Source: Holothuria scabra
Lineage: Eukaryota > Echinodermata > Holothuroidea > Aspidochirotida > Holothuriidae
Direction of reading: 5' to 3'
DNA length: 64,000 nucleotides
NCBI GenBank assembly: GCA_037179385.1
Contig: CM074190.1
Location: forward strand, 6,524,284 to 6,588,283
Shown piece after piece: positions 51,281-63,444 of the stretch; positions within the stretch are counted from its first letter, which is position 1; every line of letters begins with the position of its first letter. The translations under genes and the position numbers were made by a program. The notes under the pieces were generated by a model that saw only the letters and a list, made by a program, of their open reading frames with translations, was not told the DNA's origin and ran no database searches.

Positions 51281-53159
51281 AAAAATCAGTTCAAATTTAG
51301 GGTCAAAGTTATGCACGGGACTGAAATTAAAAAAACACTAGAACAGAACTAAAAATTTCCAGGCCAATCTGTCATATTATTGATATTGGGACAAAAAACG
51401 CATCAAATAGATACTTCATGTTCCAAAATTAACAAAACTTGTGGTAAATACAAACAAGCATTATTTCTTGATATTTTCAGCAGTAAGGTACACCCCTAGC
51501 AATTGTTTGGGCTATGAATACCTGATAGAATTCTCACAGTAAGTTGTTTACTTGCAGTTTTCTATCATAAAAAATCTGACAAGTCATGACACAATCTCCC
51601 AAGTCAGGATGCTCAGTTTCAAGAGGAAGAATTTTCTCATGTACAAAAGATTCTGTACATTGGTGGTAGTGGAAATTACACAATAGTAACTGAAGCCTTT
51701 TAAAATTATCATTGAAAAAATTAATCATTGAATCAGTGTTTGTGTTCCTTCTCTAGCTTTAGGAGTTTTCCAGGTCCTTTTCTCTTCTTTTTCCTTACTA
51801 TCTCTGTGACTCTTATCAATCAATTCATGGCCATATTGAATTTGCCTGAAAAGTATGTCAAAAGCTGAACTTGCTGAAAGCTACATACAACCACACAGTT
51901 CTACAGAAGTCTAAAGCAGCAATGTGTAGCAACTAAAAGACCAACAGCAAAAGGAAGCTCAAAGGAATGGTGTCATGGATTTAGTGGCCTCAAGAATTAT
52001 TTTCTGAAATACTATTAGGAGCTCATGAAAATTATTCTGGTATCCCTGTAAGTTATAATCACCTCCAGTCACAGGTTTTTCAGATCACTTAAAGGAGTAA
52101 AAATGATTTACAGTAAGTCTAGTAAGGGAGCATAGCTTTTTCTAGTCCCCAGCAGTAAGCAGACTAGGAAACAATGGCCATGTTTAACAGTGTCTACAAG
52201 ACATGAGATGAGTTCTACAAGTGTGTCAGACTCTATGCAGACTGGAAGAAGCTTGGTGCTACAGTGTGTGCATGTTTGACTCTGGTTAACTTGGCCAGTG
52301 GACTGCTCATGGCCACTGGTCAGTTGGGAGTATTCAGTAGGCGCACAATGGGGAGAGTAATAATCTGCTGGCTACCAGAGATGAGAAAAAGCTAGCTCCC
52401 TAACAGTGTAACAACCCACTGGTCTCTCATTAGATATTTTGTTGATACTGTAGTCAACACGAGTAGCCTTTCTGTTCGTGAGTTTAATTCCATGCCATTA
52501 AGGAAAATAAAAAAATGTCTTCCTTTAGCTGTAAACACAGTAAATGGCAATTTAAAATACAGAACAAGCATTTCTGGTTCAATTTACACAGTATACATTG
52601 CAGCTTCATATGCAACTCTCTTTCACATGGAATGCAATTCAACACTACTGTAATTAACACAGTGCACTGAAATTTTTTAACAAGGTAAAACCTTCTACAC
52701 AAAAAATGAAAAATTGCTATTCTGTACATGATTTTTCTATACTCAAAGAAGTGCACATAAATTCACTAATTCCATAGTGCACATAATATCATTAATTACC
52801 AGAATTTGCACACTTCTAAATCATTCTTTACAGACATATGGCAGGATATGCAATGTTTGAGTTCATCAATTCACAAAGAACAAGGAGGATTTCTCCAAGA
52901 AACTAGTTGAAAATGGATCACAAATATCCTGATCTCACGAGTGGAATTGGAGCAATCTCACCCTTCTTGCAGCAGGACTCTAACACTCATCATAGAAGTA
53001 CTAGTTCAGAGTCATAGTATTCCTTCCATGCCCTTACTTATTGATAGTGAAAAAAGAGAGAAAAATTCTGCTTTTGACAAAATAATGAGAGGCTAAGAAA
53101 GATCACCGGGGTAGAAAATTGTAAATGATGTAGAAAACCAATCATTAAAGAATACTTAC
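51281..53159. other. Intron sequence next to exon a, nothing recognised
   Basis: This directly follows the exon a donor in the gene direction. No repeat family or conserved frame is visible. Confidence 0.5.
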
Positions 53160-53328
53160 AGATTTACAATAAATGGATGCCTTATTGACCCTAGAATAGC
53201 TTTTTCACTAATAACATGCTCCACTTGTTTGAGCCTGATTATTTCAGCTATGTTGAGAATCTTCAAGGCAAAGTATTCCTTGGCTTTTTTGTCTTTTGCT
53301 AAGACAACTCTACCGAAAGTGCCTGTAC
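53160..53328 (-). CDS. PRKX: PRKX-like kinase exon a: ATP-binding lobe
   Basis: This 169-bp exon runs from the acceptor (tttctttaacag before 53328) to the donor (GTAAGTATT after 53160). It encodes 55 full codons flanked by two split codons. The glycine-rich loop reads GTGTFGRV, with its first Gly split across the upstream intron. The ATP-anchoring Lys lies in YFALKIL and the helix-C Glu in HVISEKAIL, equivalent to PKA Lys72 and Glu91. The exon ends in HPFIVN plus CT of a Leu codon, completed by the A that opens exon b. The open frame continues upstream of 53328, but that part is intron: it is pyrimidine-rich and has no kinase similarity. The missing upstream exon must end in phase 1 with a G. 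Confidence 0.92.
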
Positions 53329-54000
53329 CTGTTAAAGAAAGGAAAAAGAAAGTTCTGTCAATTATGACCAAAAAGGAGTTTAACAGTCCAAACTGCATGA
53401 GTAGTAGTCTGTTCAGTATTATAAACTGACCAGATAATGTATCTCTAAAGTTAAATCTTTGAGGGAAAATTGTGAAGGTTGGACACACAAGACCATCAAC
53501 TTTTTGTCTCTAGATGAGAAATATGTTTTAGCAACATCAACATGTACATCCACAGAACTGAATCTACAGTAGATCAGCTGGGTAATGATATACTAATTTG
53601 ATTGAATACATTAAATCAGTAAATTGTAGGAGAGCTCCCTTTTAGTATTGAACTAAAAGAGACATTGTGCTAAATCAGCTAATATCAAAAACGGCACAAT
53701 TTGCAGGATTTTCATTCCCAGCATTATGCAAAAAGGCAGCCCAACTACATCCTGTGGGTAGATGCGCACTGTTTCACAAGATGTTTCTTGACTGGCTGTT
53801 GCCATTGTATTGTATTGATTGTATTCTTTGTTAGGGTAAGGGATTAGGTTATCGTTAGCAAGTTAGGAAATTTCTTGTAAAACAGTGCACATCGCCACCA
53901 TACTGTACCTTAAAAGAAGAGTCTAATTTCCTATGAAAACTATTTCAGATAGTTGAAAATATTGTTAACAACATTCACCAGCAGCATTGGGTTCAAAATG

Positions 54001-56177
54001 CAGGGTTCAAGCCAGCCCATTTTAACCGGGCGGTGCGCCCGGTTTGAATTTAACATCGCTTCTCAGCGCCCAGTTTGAAAATTATCCGCCCGGTTTGAAA
54101 AGTTGTGCTCCGGCTGCTCTAAGTTTTTGTCAATTGTAAAGCATTACCAGAACATACAGACTTCATTAAAACCAATCCAAACATAATCACAAAAACTTGA
54201 GATCAACTTAGCTCCCACCAGCCCGACTTCAATCGAAACAGAATTACTTTTCTTTTGGCCCGTCTCTTATAATGTAGGCCGGATAGCACTTCGTGTAAAC
54301 ATGCCTGCATAGCATGCACGTACCAGTACCATTAGTCACAATGATGCAACGTAAGGAACGCACGAGGCACGAGGCTGAAAGTCCTGTGTTTCCTTTACTT
54401 TGCAGCTTGGAAGCAGTGGGCACGGCTATGAACACAAATTTGATTGGTTTGTTTTGTAGGGAAGGCTGTCAATTTCCGATTAGTGAGCTAAACGTTTAAT
54501 CCCATATTTTTGCCATTACTCGGCAATTAATCACATTTGTGAATGTGTAACCAACCCATGTAGTAACGTGTAGATACCGGTAATAAACCTACACGTACAT
54601 ATATGTATGTGAATCAGACAACTGCAGGACCGACTCCGATAAATTTAATTTTGACACTTGCCCAATCTACCAATTTGTTTCATTTTTAATTGCCCCCTAA
54701 AAATAGTGTGGCTTGAAGCCACAACAAAAACAAGACCTAGGGCCTAGCCACCTAAGTTTACAGTACAAAATGTAATGTTGGAGCTAACAATAATAGGCTA
54801 CAATCAAATCTAGACATCATAGTTTTCACCTGTCATTTATTTACTGTGTTAATAGAGGTACGTGAGCAGCACATAACTGGGACCGGCTGCTACATGCACA
54901 GTATAATATACAAACACTGCACCTTCAGCTGGCTGCTCCGCGTGCATCGTTAAAAGCGCTCAGAGAATGGGTGTACTTCAATTGGCAATAACATGACACC
55001 CTCCCTTAATAATTACGTTTGAAGCAGGAAATCCCCACACTTTTAAAGAAGCCACTTCATTCATACACGCAAGCAGCCAATCAGTGAGCACGATTCTTCC
55101 TAACTGAAGTTTGTTCGGTGTACAGCACGAAGCAGCCGACAGTTACCGTGTAGAATTGCTGCTTTGCACGCTGTTGGTCTTGATAAACAGTGATCGGAAC
55201 CTTTTCGGAAACTTTTTTCAGTTCATGACTTACAAACACTCATATGTGATACAAGGACAGGAATAATATGGTTCGAAAGCTGAACTTGTTATTTCTTGAA
55301 AAATGTTTATCTCAAGTTGAAATTTTTGGAGACATACGCCAGTAGTTAATTGACAAGTGGCTGTTGAAATTGAACTATTACGGCGAAGTGCACAGTGGCA
55401 CACAAGATATTTAAAAGACACTACGGTGTATGCATAGGTTAAGTGCTTTCAAATTTCATTGTAAATTATGTTCATTACAAATGTATTGGTGTTGTTGAAG
55501 TAAAGTATGAATTCCAGGCCACCGGCAATTTCATTTAGTAAAGCATTTTAGTAGGTTGTATAAGAATCACTGATTTGTGGACAGTGCTTGAATTGGAGAA
55601 CCTTCGTTGCATGTACGTGTGTACTGCACTAATGCGTAGAGTCAATTACAATGCTGCGTCAGCTTATAGTGAGTGAAAGCGGGTTTACTTGTATAAAATC
55701 GGGGATCCCTTTAGCTTTAGGTAAGTGTCAATTTCTTCCCAAACTTCGAGTGAAACAGTCTTATTTACAGTGTAGGCTAATAAACTGAAGATTCGCACCA
55801 AACCATGACACAACTTTTAGAGTTTTTTACCAAAATACATACTGATGCAGTAGGGAGCGACATGTATCGAAGCGGTAGCTGTGTAAAAGACCAGTCAGTC
55901 ACGTACTTACGATCATACAAAAGAATTAATCTGTTTACATGTCAAAATTATTCGCAAAAGAGCATGAATTTAAAGCAGTTTACAGCTCCTAAAATACGTA
56001 AAATCGCGGAGCTTCCGGGGGCTTTGCCCCTGGACCCCACAAGGGATCCTAAGGTGGGCCCCTTGACCCCACGCCAAAGAGGCAATCGCTTCGCGATCGC
56101 GTCAATGCCTTCGGCATCGATGAGGATAGTTTGATAGATGACCGCCCAGTTTGGCAAGAAACCTGGCTAGAACCCTG
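54001..56177. mobile_element. 2.2-kb hAT-like element relic
   Basis: The left end is CAGGGTTCAAGCCAG and the right end, inverted, CAGGGTTCTAGCCAG. The next block (AACCGGGCGGT against AAACTGGGCGGT) is also inverted. The right subterminus carries GGGGGCTTTGCCCCTGGACC, a GC-rich stretch typical of such elements. CAGGG ends suggest hAT, but the flanks TCAAAATG and AAATGGTT do not form a clean 8-bp duplication. Inside, only short frames exist (54314-54499; 55805-56134, 109 codons) and none reads as a transposase. Codon and CpG content differ from the host. Confidence 0.7.
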
Positions 56178-56185
56178 AAATGGTT

Positions 56186-57287
56186 TTGACCTCAGAGAAT
56201 AACAAAAGAAAACTGAATTATTTTTGAGGTAAATGAGGCTATTATGTCACGGATTCACTTTCTCTGAGGGATACTGTACGTTCTTACCAGATTGGCAATT
56301 ATGTACAGTATACCACAGAGTACAACTGTGCATACCAAACATTAGGCTGGGCATTAGCTACACAATAACATTAGCCATTGGTATAAATGGTATACATAGG
56401 GTGATAGGAGGTAGGTGAGGAGCAAAATAGACTATTGGTGTATGTTGTTGTTACAAATGAAGTGGGATGTAGAAGCTATACACTTCAACATTTCTCTTGC
56501 ACTCTCATGAGCCTAATGCCTCACAGCCGCAGCTAGATTTTGATAGCAATGCATTTGCGTGAAGTACAGGTCTTCTAACTTACTAGTTTATAGGCCTTAC
56601 TTAGACCTACCAGCACATACTGTTACCACCAAAGTGATCTTCACCAAAGACATCGCTATTGCTGTATTTGTAGGAAGCAAAGCTATATTTTTCTGTCCCA
56701 ATAAAAGGAAGCCATGCCCTATATCTTGCTGGTTCTTTCAAAAGATTTGGTGTTGCAAAGAACTTGCAAACGATTTTGAGGGCTTTTTTGAAGAGTGCTA
56801 ACTCACTACTCAGAACTTTGTAAGCTTAGCACAATACCACTTGCGGCTAGGGAGAGAATGGCAAGTGAGGTGCATGCATGCACTGTACCACTTTCTCATA
56901 ACAGCCCATGATTCCCAATCAATAAATTAACACTTGTGCAACTAAACCTAAATAAGAATATCATGTAAGTTGACATCCTCTCCCTAGCCCGATGTGGCAC
57001 AAAGGAATGTTTTCAATGCAATGCAGTGCATATACCACACACTTCTTATGCAAAAGTCTGTGAACATAGTGAAACAAACCAAAGTGAATCCATGATGTCA
57101 GAGAAAGGAACTCATGAATATTAATGAGGCAGACTGGTTCATTTCAAAGTACAAAATTAGTGCTGTTTTTTCGTCTTTTTTCAAGTCTTTAAGGCAGATT
57201 TTCCTTAAGAAAAAAATTGGTACTTAGTGCCTGAGTTCTTTCAAACATGCTGTGCCCCTGCCAAATTGCTTTGGCCTATTCTTTTAA
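56186..57287. other. Upstream region of the kinase gene, nothing firm
   Basis: Upstream of exon a in the gene direction. It holds only a short family-L arm at 56388-56430. I also saw no N-terminal kinase exon in 53329-54000, 58376-58965 or 59725-60862. Confidence 0.45.
56388..56430 (+). repeat. Dispersed arm of family L
   Basis: GGTATAAATGGTATACATAG then GTGATAGGAGGTAGGTGAGG matches the right arm at 6660-6697. No partner arm is seen within 300 bp. Confidence 0.5.
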
Positions 57288-57538
57288 ATGAGAGGATGCA
57301 GTCAGCTGACCCACTGGAGAAGCAGAGTCATATTTCATGGCTCCAGATTTTTGAGAAGCAGGAGATATATTACTTTCCTCCTCTAATGTAAAATTTACTC
57401 AAAGCAACTGTTTTATTTCAATTATGCAATGTTTATATCCTAAATTAATATTATGAAAGAGACTCACAGAGAAATAAAAAAAAAAAAGAGATACAGCTGT
57501 TGTTTCAAAATAAGTTCAGGGTGACTGTTTTGGCCCCA
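57288..57538 (+). mobile_element. Family B miniature transposon, copy
   Basis: It starts after TTAA at 57284-57287 (GGATGCAGTCAGCTGACCCA) and passes through GCTGTTGTTTCAAAATAAGT and GGGTGACTGTTTTGGCCC. The A-run at about 57478 is internal, not a retrotransposon tail. Confidence 0.7.
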
Positions 57539-57647
57539 TACTGGAATATTTACCTCTAAATAGTTAGTGCACAGCAGATTTTTTTGCAGAATAGGTCCAC
57601 GAGTTGGCATGCAAAAAGGTACAGTATATAAAATCAAGTTTAAAGAT

Positions 57648-58375
57648 TTTTCAGCTTTTTTCCCAATTCGAAGCCAAAATGTGTCTTTTTTAACTGGAAA
57701 TTGAGGAGACTCTTTCTAAGATGTGAAAATGAGACTTAAAACAGTTTAAAGGGAACTGGTAAAGGAAATCAAAAGAGGGAAAAATGTGTTAATTTGCTAT
57801 ATGTTGGGGAAGAAGCGGCACAGTTTGTCAGAAAATGTACCATATTTTCATAATGATTCACACAGTAAATTGTGTGCACTGAACACATAAAGTATGCACT
57901 AAACATTCCCATGATGCCACCAAACAGCTCTCCATATGGGAATGTTAAGTGCATATGCCTTCAGTGTTCACGCTTTAACTGTGTAAATCACTATGAAAAT
58001 ATGATATATTTTCCAACAAACTGAGCCCCTCCTTCCCAAACAAATAATAAACATTTCACTCACTTTTGACTGATTTAACCAGTTCCCTTTAAACTGTACT
58101 AAGTCTGATTTTCATGTAGTGAAAAAAAAGTCTCGTCAATTTCCAGTTAAAAAAGAAGTGGTTTTTAAGTTTTCCTATTGGAAACACAGATTTTAGGGTG
58201 TTTTGGGTTGATAGTAGCAAACAAAACTTGCCATAATTCTTGCCTAGTGTCATTGGTCAAATAATTTCAAGTGATATGTCTTTCCCTAAAACATTTTTAA
58301 GATTCAGTTTTATTGGACAGAGAAAACCCTCGTCATTTTCGAATTGGAAAGAAGCTAAAAAATCTTTCCATTAGA
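57648..58375. mobile_element. Nested palindrome around a 339-bp TTAA element
   Basis: The inner element 57750-58088 has TTAA at 57746-57749 and 58089-58092 and ends AGGGAACTGG / CCAGTTCCCT. Its halves are themselves long inverted repeats (ACCATATTTTCATAATGATT against AATCACTATGAAAATATGAT). The sequence outside the TTAA sites is inverted too: AACTGGAAATTGAGGAGACT on the left (57698) against GTCTCGTCAATTTCCAGTT on the right (58130). A further arm CAATTCGAAGCCAAAATG (57663) matches CATTTTCGAATTGG near 58337. An extra ~130 bp interrupts the right arm. Confidence 0.75.
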
Positions 58376-58965
58376 TTACGTAATACCATTGTCGGGTGCA
58401 AGCTCACAGACCGATTTCGTGAAAAATCCTGCTGAGCGTGATTTAGAGGTTAACATTCCTATATTCATTTTAGTATGCCTACTATACTTCTCACATCAGA
58501 ATGAAACTGTGCTGATAGAATAGGACTACACAGCAACATGTTAAATTTTTCAAAAGTGTTCCTCCAATATCGTACCAAAAGAATGAATGAAACAAAGTGT
58601 AGCTCATTAAAATTTAGCATGTATCATTGTACCTACAGTGAACTGATGACAGTTGCAAATACCTATCCAGGCCACATTTTACAAGGGGACTTAGGCCCAT
58701 GACCATAACAAACCTGTATCATCTGATCATGAGAATGTAAGAAAACTCAGAGAAGGACAATGTCCCCAGCCTTTTTCAAAAGCCCTAATAACAATACTTT
58801 AGTAACACGTGCCTTAACCTTTTGCTAGCAAAGCAAAATAACAAAGTGACAACTTAAGCTTGAAATTGAAATTTTTCAGTAGAACTGTTCTCATCAATAG
58901 AACTTGATCCTCCAACTGGAACACTGGACCAAAAAGAGTGATATTACTTCCAAAGTTTGACTTAC

Positions 58966-59044
58966 TCTTTCATTCACACTGACAGAAACACCAGCAAAGA
59001 TCACCATGTTGAGAATGGCTACCATGACATTGTTTGCAACCACT
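58966..59044 (-). CDS. Possible small exon, unidentified
   Basis: On the minus strand a pyrimidine-rich acceptor (AATTTTTCTCAG, modest) precedes 79 bp with one open frame, ending at donor GAAAGA/GTAAGTC. The frame reads VVANNVMVAILNMVIFAGVS then VSVNER, hydrophobic like a membrane segment. Its phase (ends complete) does not fit directly onto kinase exon a, which needs a phase-1 junction. It may belong to another gene, be an alternative exon, or be a chance match. No family is recognised. Confidence 0.2.
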
Positions 59045-59434
59045 CTGAGAAAAATTTCGAAAAATTAATCATGCCTGGGTGACTGACACACCCTGGGGAT
59101 AAATAGCCCTGAGTTTGTAATTCGAGGTAGTATCTATACATGAGACCATAAATGTAATCAATGACTACTTGTGTACAAACCTATCGTGTTATCAGTATCA
59201 TCAAAATATTACACATGTACCCTTGTACAACAGGAAATCACCATGTATCAGACATTTCAAGTCATAACAACATATGATGTTCATGTTCCATGTACAGTAG
59301 CCCTTACAGTATGAGAGGTGCCATCTCCCTGGTAAAGATTAATGTCAAACAGTACTTGCAGCAAAGCTACTAAATTAAGTCGGAGGTAATGAGCTGAGAA
59401 ATACGTAGACTGTGTGCAGCACAGTATTATCAAC

Positions 59435-59716
59435 CAGGGTTGTCACCACATCGGGCAGTGCCCGTCTGTGCTACTCTGGTCCCAAAACCTTCCCCAGGTA
59501 TTCTCTATCAATTTCAGCATCATTGCCCGGCACAAAATTTCTAACCCTGTAAATGAATAAAGTTCTTTGATTTCTTCAGAATCGAGTGATAATTCCTTCT
59601 TTTTTTATAAGCACTCTCCAATCTGCAATAATTTGTCAAACCCTCCTCTTAGACCTCTCCCCAAGGACGGTGATTACAATTTACCCAGCTCTCAAAATAG
59701 TCTGGTGACAACCCTT
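59435..59716. mobile_element. hAT-like miniature element, copy 2
   Basis: 282 bp, left end CAGGGTTGTCACCAC and right end GGTGACAACCCTT. The flanks TTATCAAC (59427-59434) and TTAACAAC (59717-59724) match at 7 of 8 positions. It shares GGCACAAAATTTCT, TTTGATTTCTTCAGA-type and GAGTGATA words with 41143-41393. The 61-codon frame inside is not meaningful. Confidence 0.82.
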
Positions 59717-60862
59717 TTAACAACAAGTAAAAATCTTAGCCTGATCTACTAGAAAAACTGAAAAAAGCTCTTAGAAATCATTTAGTGTTTTAAGTGCCTA
59801 CAGTAAATGAAAAAAAATCAATTTTTGGCATTCAAACAAGCTTTCACATTTCACAGAGACAACAAAAGACTACTACAATACTAGCATCAAATACCATCCT
59901 ACAGGAAGACATGCATAAGAAAGTTTAGCAAGAAATCTCTGTAATTTTTCAGATTACTTAGATATCTAGCGGGTAGTGTCTCCCATTCAGAGCAATTTGA
60001 GGAATGTAATGATGAAGGAGTCTAATTAGCAGTGCGTCTGTTCCAGGGTGTTGACGAGGAATGTACTCAAGCTGTGTGAATTACTACCCTTCCACAACAG
60101 AGAAGTTATATGATTTCTTCCTGCTATCTGCCAAATCTGGGGTATGACAGATGAAAATTAACCTAATTACCTTCATTCACCCAGATAAAGCAATTTTACT
60201 TGTCTAGACTCATATCAGAGACTGTACCTACAGTAAGTGGTTAATTTGCATTATATAGCACTGTTCATTTGAAATCTACTTTGTTCAAATACAGGGTTCA
60301 GTTTAAACCATAAGCAATGCTTACGTCTCTTGTTATAATTACAGTACCAGACCAGATAACTGAAGTTCCACGAAATTTAACCTTGCAACTGCACTTTTAC
60401 ACATACAGCTGCCTGAGAGCAAGCACATGTTACAGATCTGTACTTTCACTCTGCTTAACAAGACTGTATGGAGAAAGACAACACCACAACCATAGGTGTA
60501 CTGACCTCACCTATGTTACATACTTACTATGTAAGTACTCAAAGTATAGTTGTTCATCTCTTTGAAAATGGAACAGGAGAAAAATTCTGTACACTGCCAT
60601 CTCTAAGACAAACTGAACAGTATACTAAGATTTAAAAAAAAGCCTTATTCTGCGGAGCACACTTCTGTGTGTGACTCATCTGTCAAGAAATGCACTTTAT
60701 GTACAAAATGCATCCTTTGACCCACAGGCACAGTCCAGTCAAATGTGCATCATGTTGATCCAAGTTGTGACTCAGGGGTGTCAAGGTTCTTCACATGTTG
60801 CATGCATCTAATATGTATAGCTCCCAAGTTCAAAGAGGCTAGATGTGGGACAACTCTGATAT

Positions 60863-61790
60863 GTCCGTTGCTGGATTGCTGACCTGGGGGAGGGGTATAA
60901 GGGGAGGGGAGATCTTTTCTTCGAAATGTTGGAATTTTAGAAGTGTCGACACACAAAATGGTGGCACTTTTTTGGCAAATCAGTCAACACAATTTAGCTC
61001 GGTTAACACCAAACAATTAAGTATGGTACTGAATTTTTTTGTGGTAGGCCTATTACATAGAACAATTGTTGGTGTTAACAGATTTGCCAAAATAACATTA
61101 TACTGGTACTCACAAAGAAGCAATAACTAAACCTCTCACAATCACAATATTCAATCATTATTGTTGGCATAATTTTTGGTGTGGTACAGGTACAGTTCAT
61201 CAGAGGCCAGACACTCTGTTTTTCGCAAAGTTCAACATCAACTGGATATGTCATCGACAGTTTGACGATCCGCAAGCGATTCTCAGTATAGATCATTGTG
61301 CATCTCACGTAGCTTTCTAGCAAGTGAAAACACAACTGTCTAGCTAAAGACAGTCAAGAATGTTCATTTGCTGAGAAGCTCTGAGGCAAGTCCGCCTATA
61401 ACCCGCAAAGAAGGCATTTGTTCTACTATTGAATGCCGCATTGCACAACCACTACTATACTACTCACAGAGTGACAGGAATATAAATTTCCTACCTGCTG
61501 CAAAGGTTATCCAACAATAGAGATGTTGCAACAGCAAACAAGTCCATACGAACCTAGGCCTATGAATTGTGTAGCAGTGCCAGCAGTTGAATGTGCTGTG
61601 AGATAAAATTTCTGAGTTTGTAGTTACCCGTATGCTGTATTTGTAAATTTCATTGCATGGTTCTCTAACTAAGGATACTACGGAGATTTATAATGCTGGT
61701 TTTTCAGAGGGCTGGGCAGGACTCAGCAGGCTTGGGTTTTCAAATGCAGGTCAAGCTGGTAAAATGAGGGTCACTTGGGAGGTATGAATA
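60863..61790 (-). mobile_element. ~0.93-kb unclassified repeat (family K), copy 2
   Basis: Inverted copy of 30630-31665 without the internal duplication. On the minus strand it holds an 86-codon frame (61335-61075) whose start (CFHLLESY) and middle (MTYPVDVELC) align with CVFSWLERH and VTYQVDFCKL in copy 1. A GGGGAGGGG block near 60900 and GGGAGGTATG at 61782 mark the edges. Confidence 0.75.
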
Positions 61791-62736
61791 TATGTGGGGC
61801 ATATGTATGTCACTTTCTATGACAAACAGCCATCAAATTCCATTCATCAGAGTCAATTGTGTGACAGAGGTATGCATCAATACACTAAAATATGGGGATC
61901 AAAGGGTGTGTCTTACAACTGAGGAATGCATAATGATTTACATCACATAGTTTTCCTAAGCCCCAACCTCCTCCTTCCTCCCCTTCCCTCCCCTACTCTC
62001 TACAGTGAAACCTAAGTTTACTTCACAAAGAATCCTGCACTTGAACTGTACTTTCTTCTGTCATCTAATTGTTCAAGTTTTTTTTTTTTGGGGGGGGGGG
62101 GAGGAGGCTTTTTGTCTCTATTGTTTTGTTTTCTTTTTGTTTTTGTTTGGGGGAGTGTTCTTGTCTTTAAGCCCACAAGGGTTTTTAAGAATATTTCCTT
62201 CTACATCAATTACTTTTCTTGTATTTTCAATTACATGTTTGTACTTTATCTATGTGTAAATATTGTTGTGGAAAATAAAAAAACAAATAAATATGGAAAT
62301 ATGGAAGTTTCCCAAGTACTGTTTGAACTATGTCAATAAAAGAGCAGTCACCAAACAAGAATAAAAATTAACCAACTTAATTATTCTTCTGCATGGTCAG
62401 GAAAAACATTCATGGAAAGTAATATGAATATTGCAAGCAAATAGGCCTAAGGAAGTCACTATTCCCTGTACAGCAACTACAATCATAGTATCCTATGAAA
62501 TTCAACTGCGTTGCTCAAAAGTGAACAGTTGCTACCCCTTGTCTGTTTTTATTACTGTCCAGGGTTACTGACCTCATATCTTATCTTTCAGACACATTGC
62601 TGGTCTCCATGATTTAATTTCAATGCAAGGCACAGAACCACACTTCCATATGATAATGAATTAGTACTTCACTTATAAGTACAGTTTCAATAGTATTGAT
62701 GAGCATAACTAGAATTATTCAAGGCCCTAGTCTAAA

Positions 62737-63029
62737 AGGCCCAGTTCTCTCATCCCAGACAGTACCAATTCTCCTAACCTTCTTACTGAAGCCCCTCCCA
62801 CAATTGTCTGAAATTCATCCTCATCCCGACACTATCTCAGTTTATTGCTTCAGCGTGAGTATAGATAAACTCAATTTATATTTAACACTCTCAGTACCGT
62901 TCATGCTGTGTAATGTAAGCTTTGGCACTCTGCATTGTTTGAATTAGCTGTTAATCAAAGAGCTGAGCTAATTGAGAATTTCGGTACCTGGGTACCAAAA
63001 TTGTAGTTTGGGGTGAGAGGTTTGGTCCT
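62737..63029 (+). mobile_element. Family A miniature transposon, copy 9
   Basis: About 293 bp in direct orientation. Both flanks are mutated TTAA (TAAA and CTAA). Body and inverted ends match the other copies. Confidence 0.85.
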
Positions 63030-63198
63030 CTAAGAAATGGATATTTTGTACATTATCAACCCATTCTTGTCATATAAATGACATGATCTTTCAGCTAGAC
63101 TGCATGGTAAATAAATACAACCTATAGATTGAACACTTGATTTTCAGAAAAATTGAGATTGACCTTTAAGCCACCATTTCACCATTTTAAGTTCTTAA

Positions 63199-63444
63199 CC
63201 CTTTACCGTTGTTTGGGGCCTTTTGGACCGGAGAGCTTGGCAGTCACCCATCTTTACTGTTTCAGGCGGAGCTCAAAACTGCTAGTAGCTACCCGAAAAT
63301 TCGGGCACAACAACTAGAGAGATAATAGTTTAAGGTCATGGGGTCAGTGGCCTACAGAAGCCGATGCGGGGCGGGCTCCGTCCGCTTTTCTGCCCACTCC
63401 CGAGGCGCGCAAATATGCCCCGATCGGAGCACAACAGTAAAGGG
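63199..63444. mobile_element. piggyBac-like miniature element, copy 2
   Basis: This 246-bp element has TTAA at 63195-63198 and 63445-63448 and the same termini and interior as 1151-1401. The GC-rich part (CCCACTCCCGAGGCGCGCAA onward) is the best conserved. CpG-containing words survive in both copies, which suggests fairly recent spread or low methylation decay. Confidence 0.8.

Noticed and set aside
53329..53488. Upstream continuation of the exon a frame, starting at an ATG
   Set aside because: The sequence is a pyrimidine-rich acceptor region and GTGTFGRV needs residues before it that this frame does not supply.
57478..57492. Poly-A run as a retrotransposed tail
   Set aside because: It sits inside a family-B element at a place where other copies have AAATAAAAG or similar; simple A-run expansion.
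62696..62947. Frames with the shared phrase LSSQTVPILLTFLLKPLPQL at several loci
   Set aside because: All fall in family-A transposon copies (also 3086, 39729 and 47077), so the similarity is from the repeat and not from a protein family.
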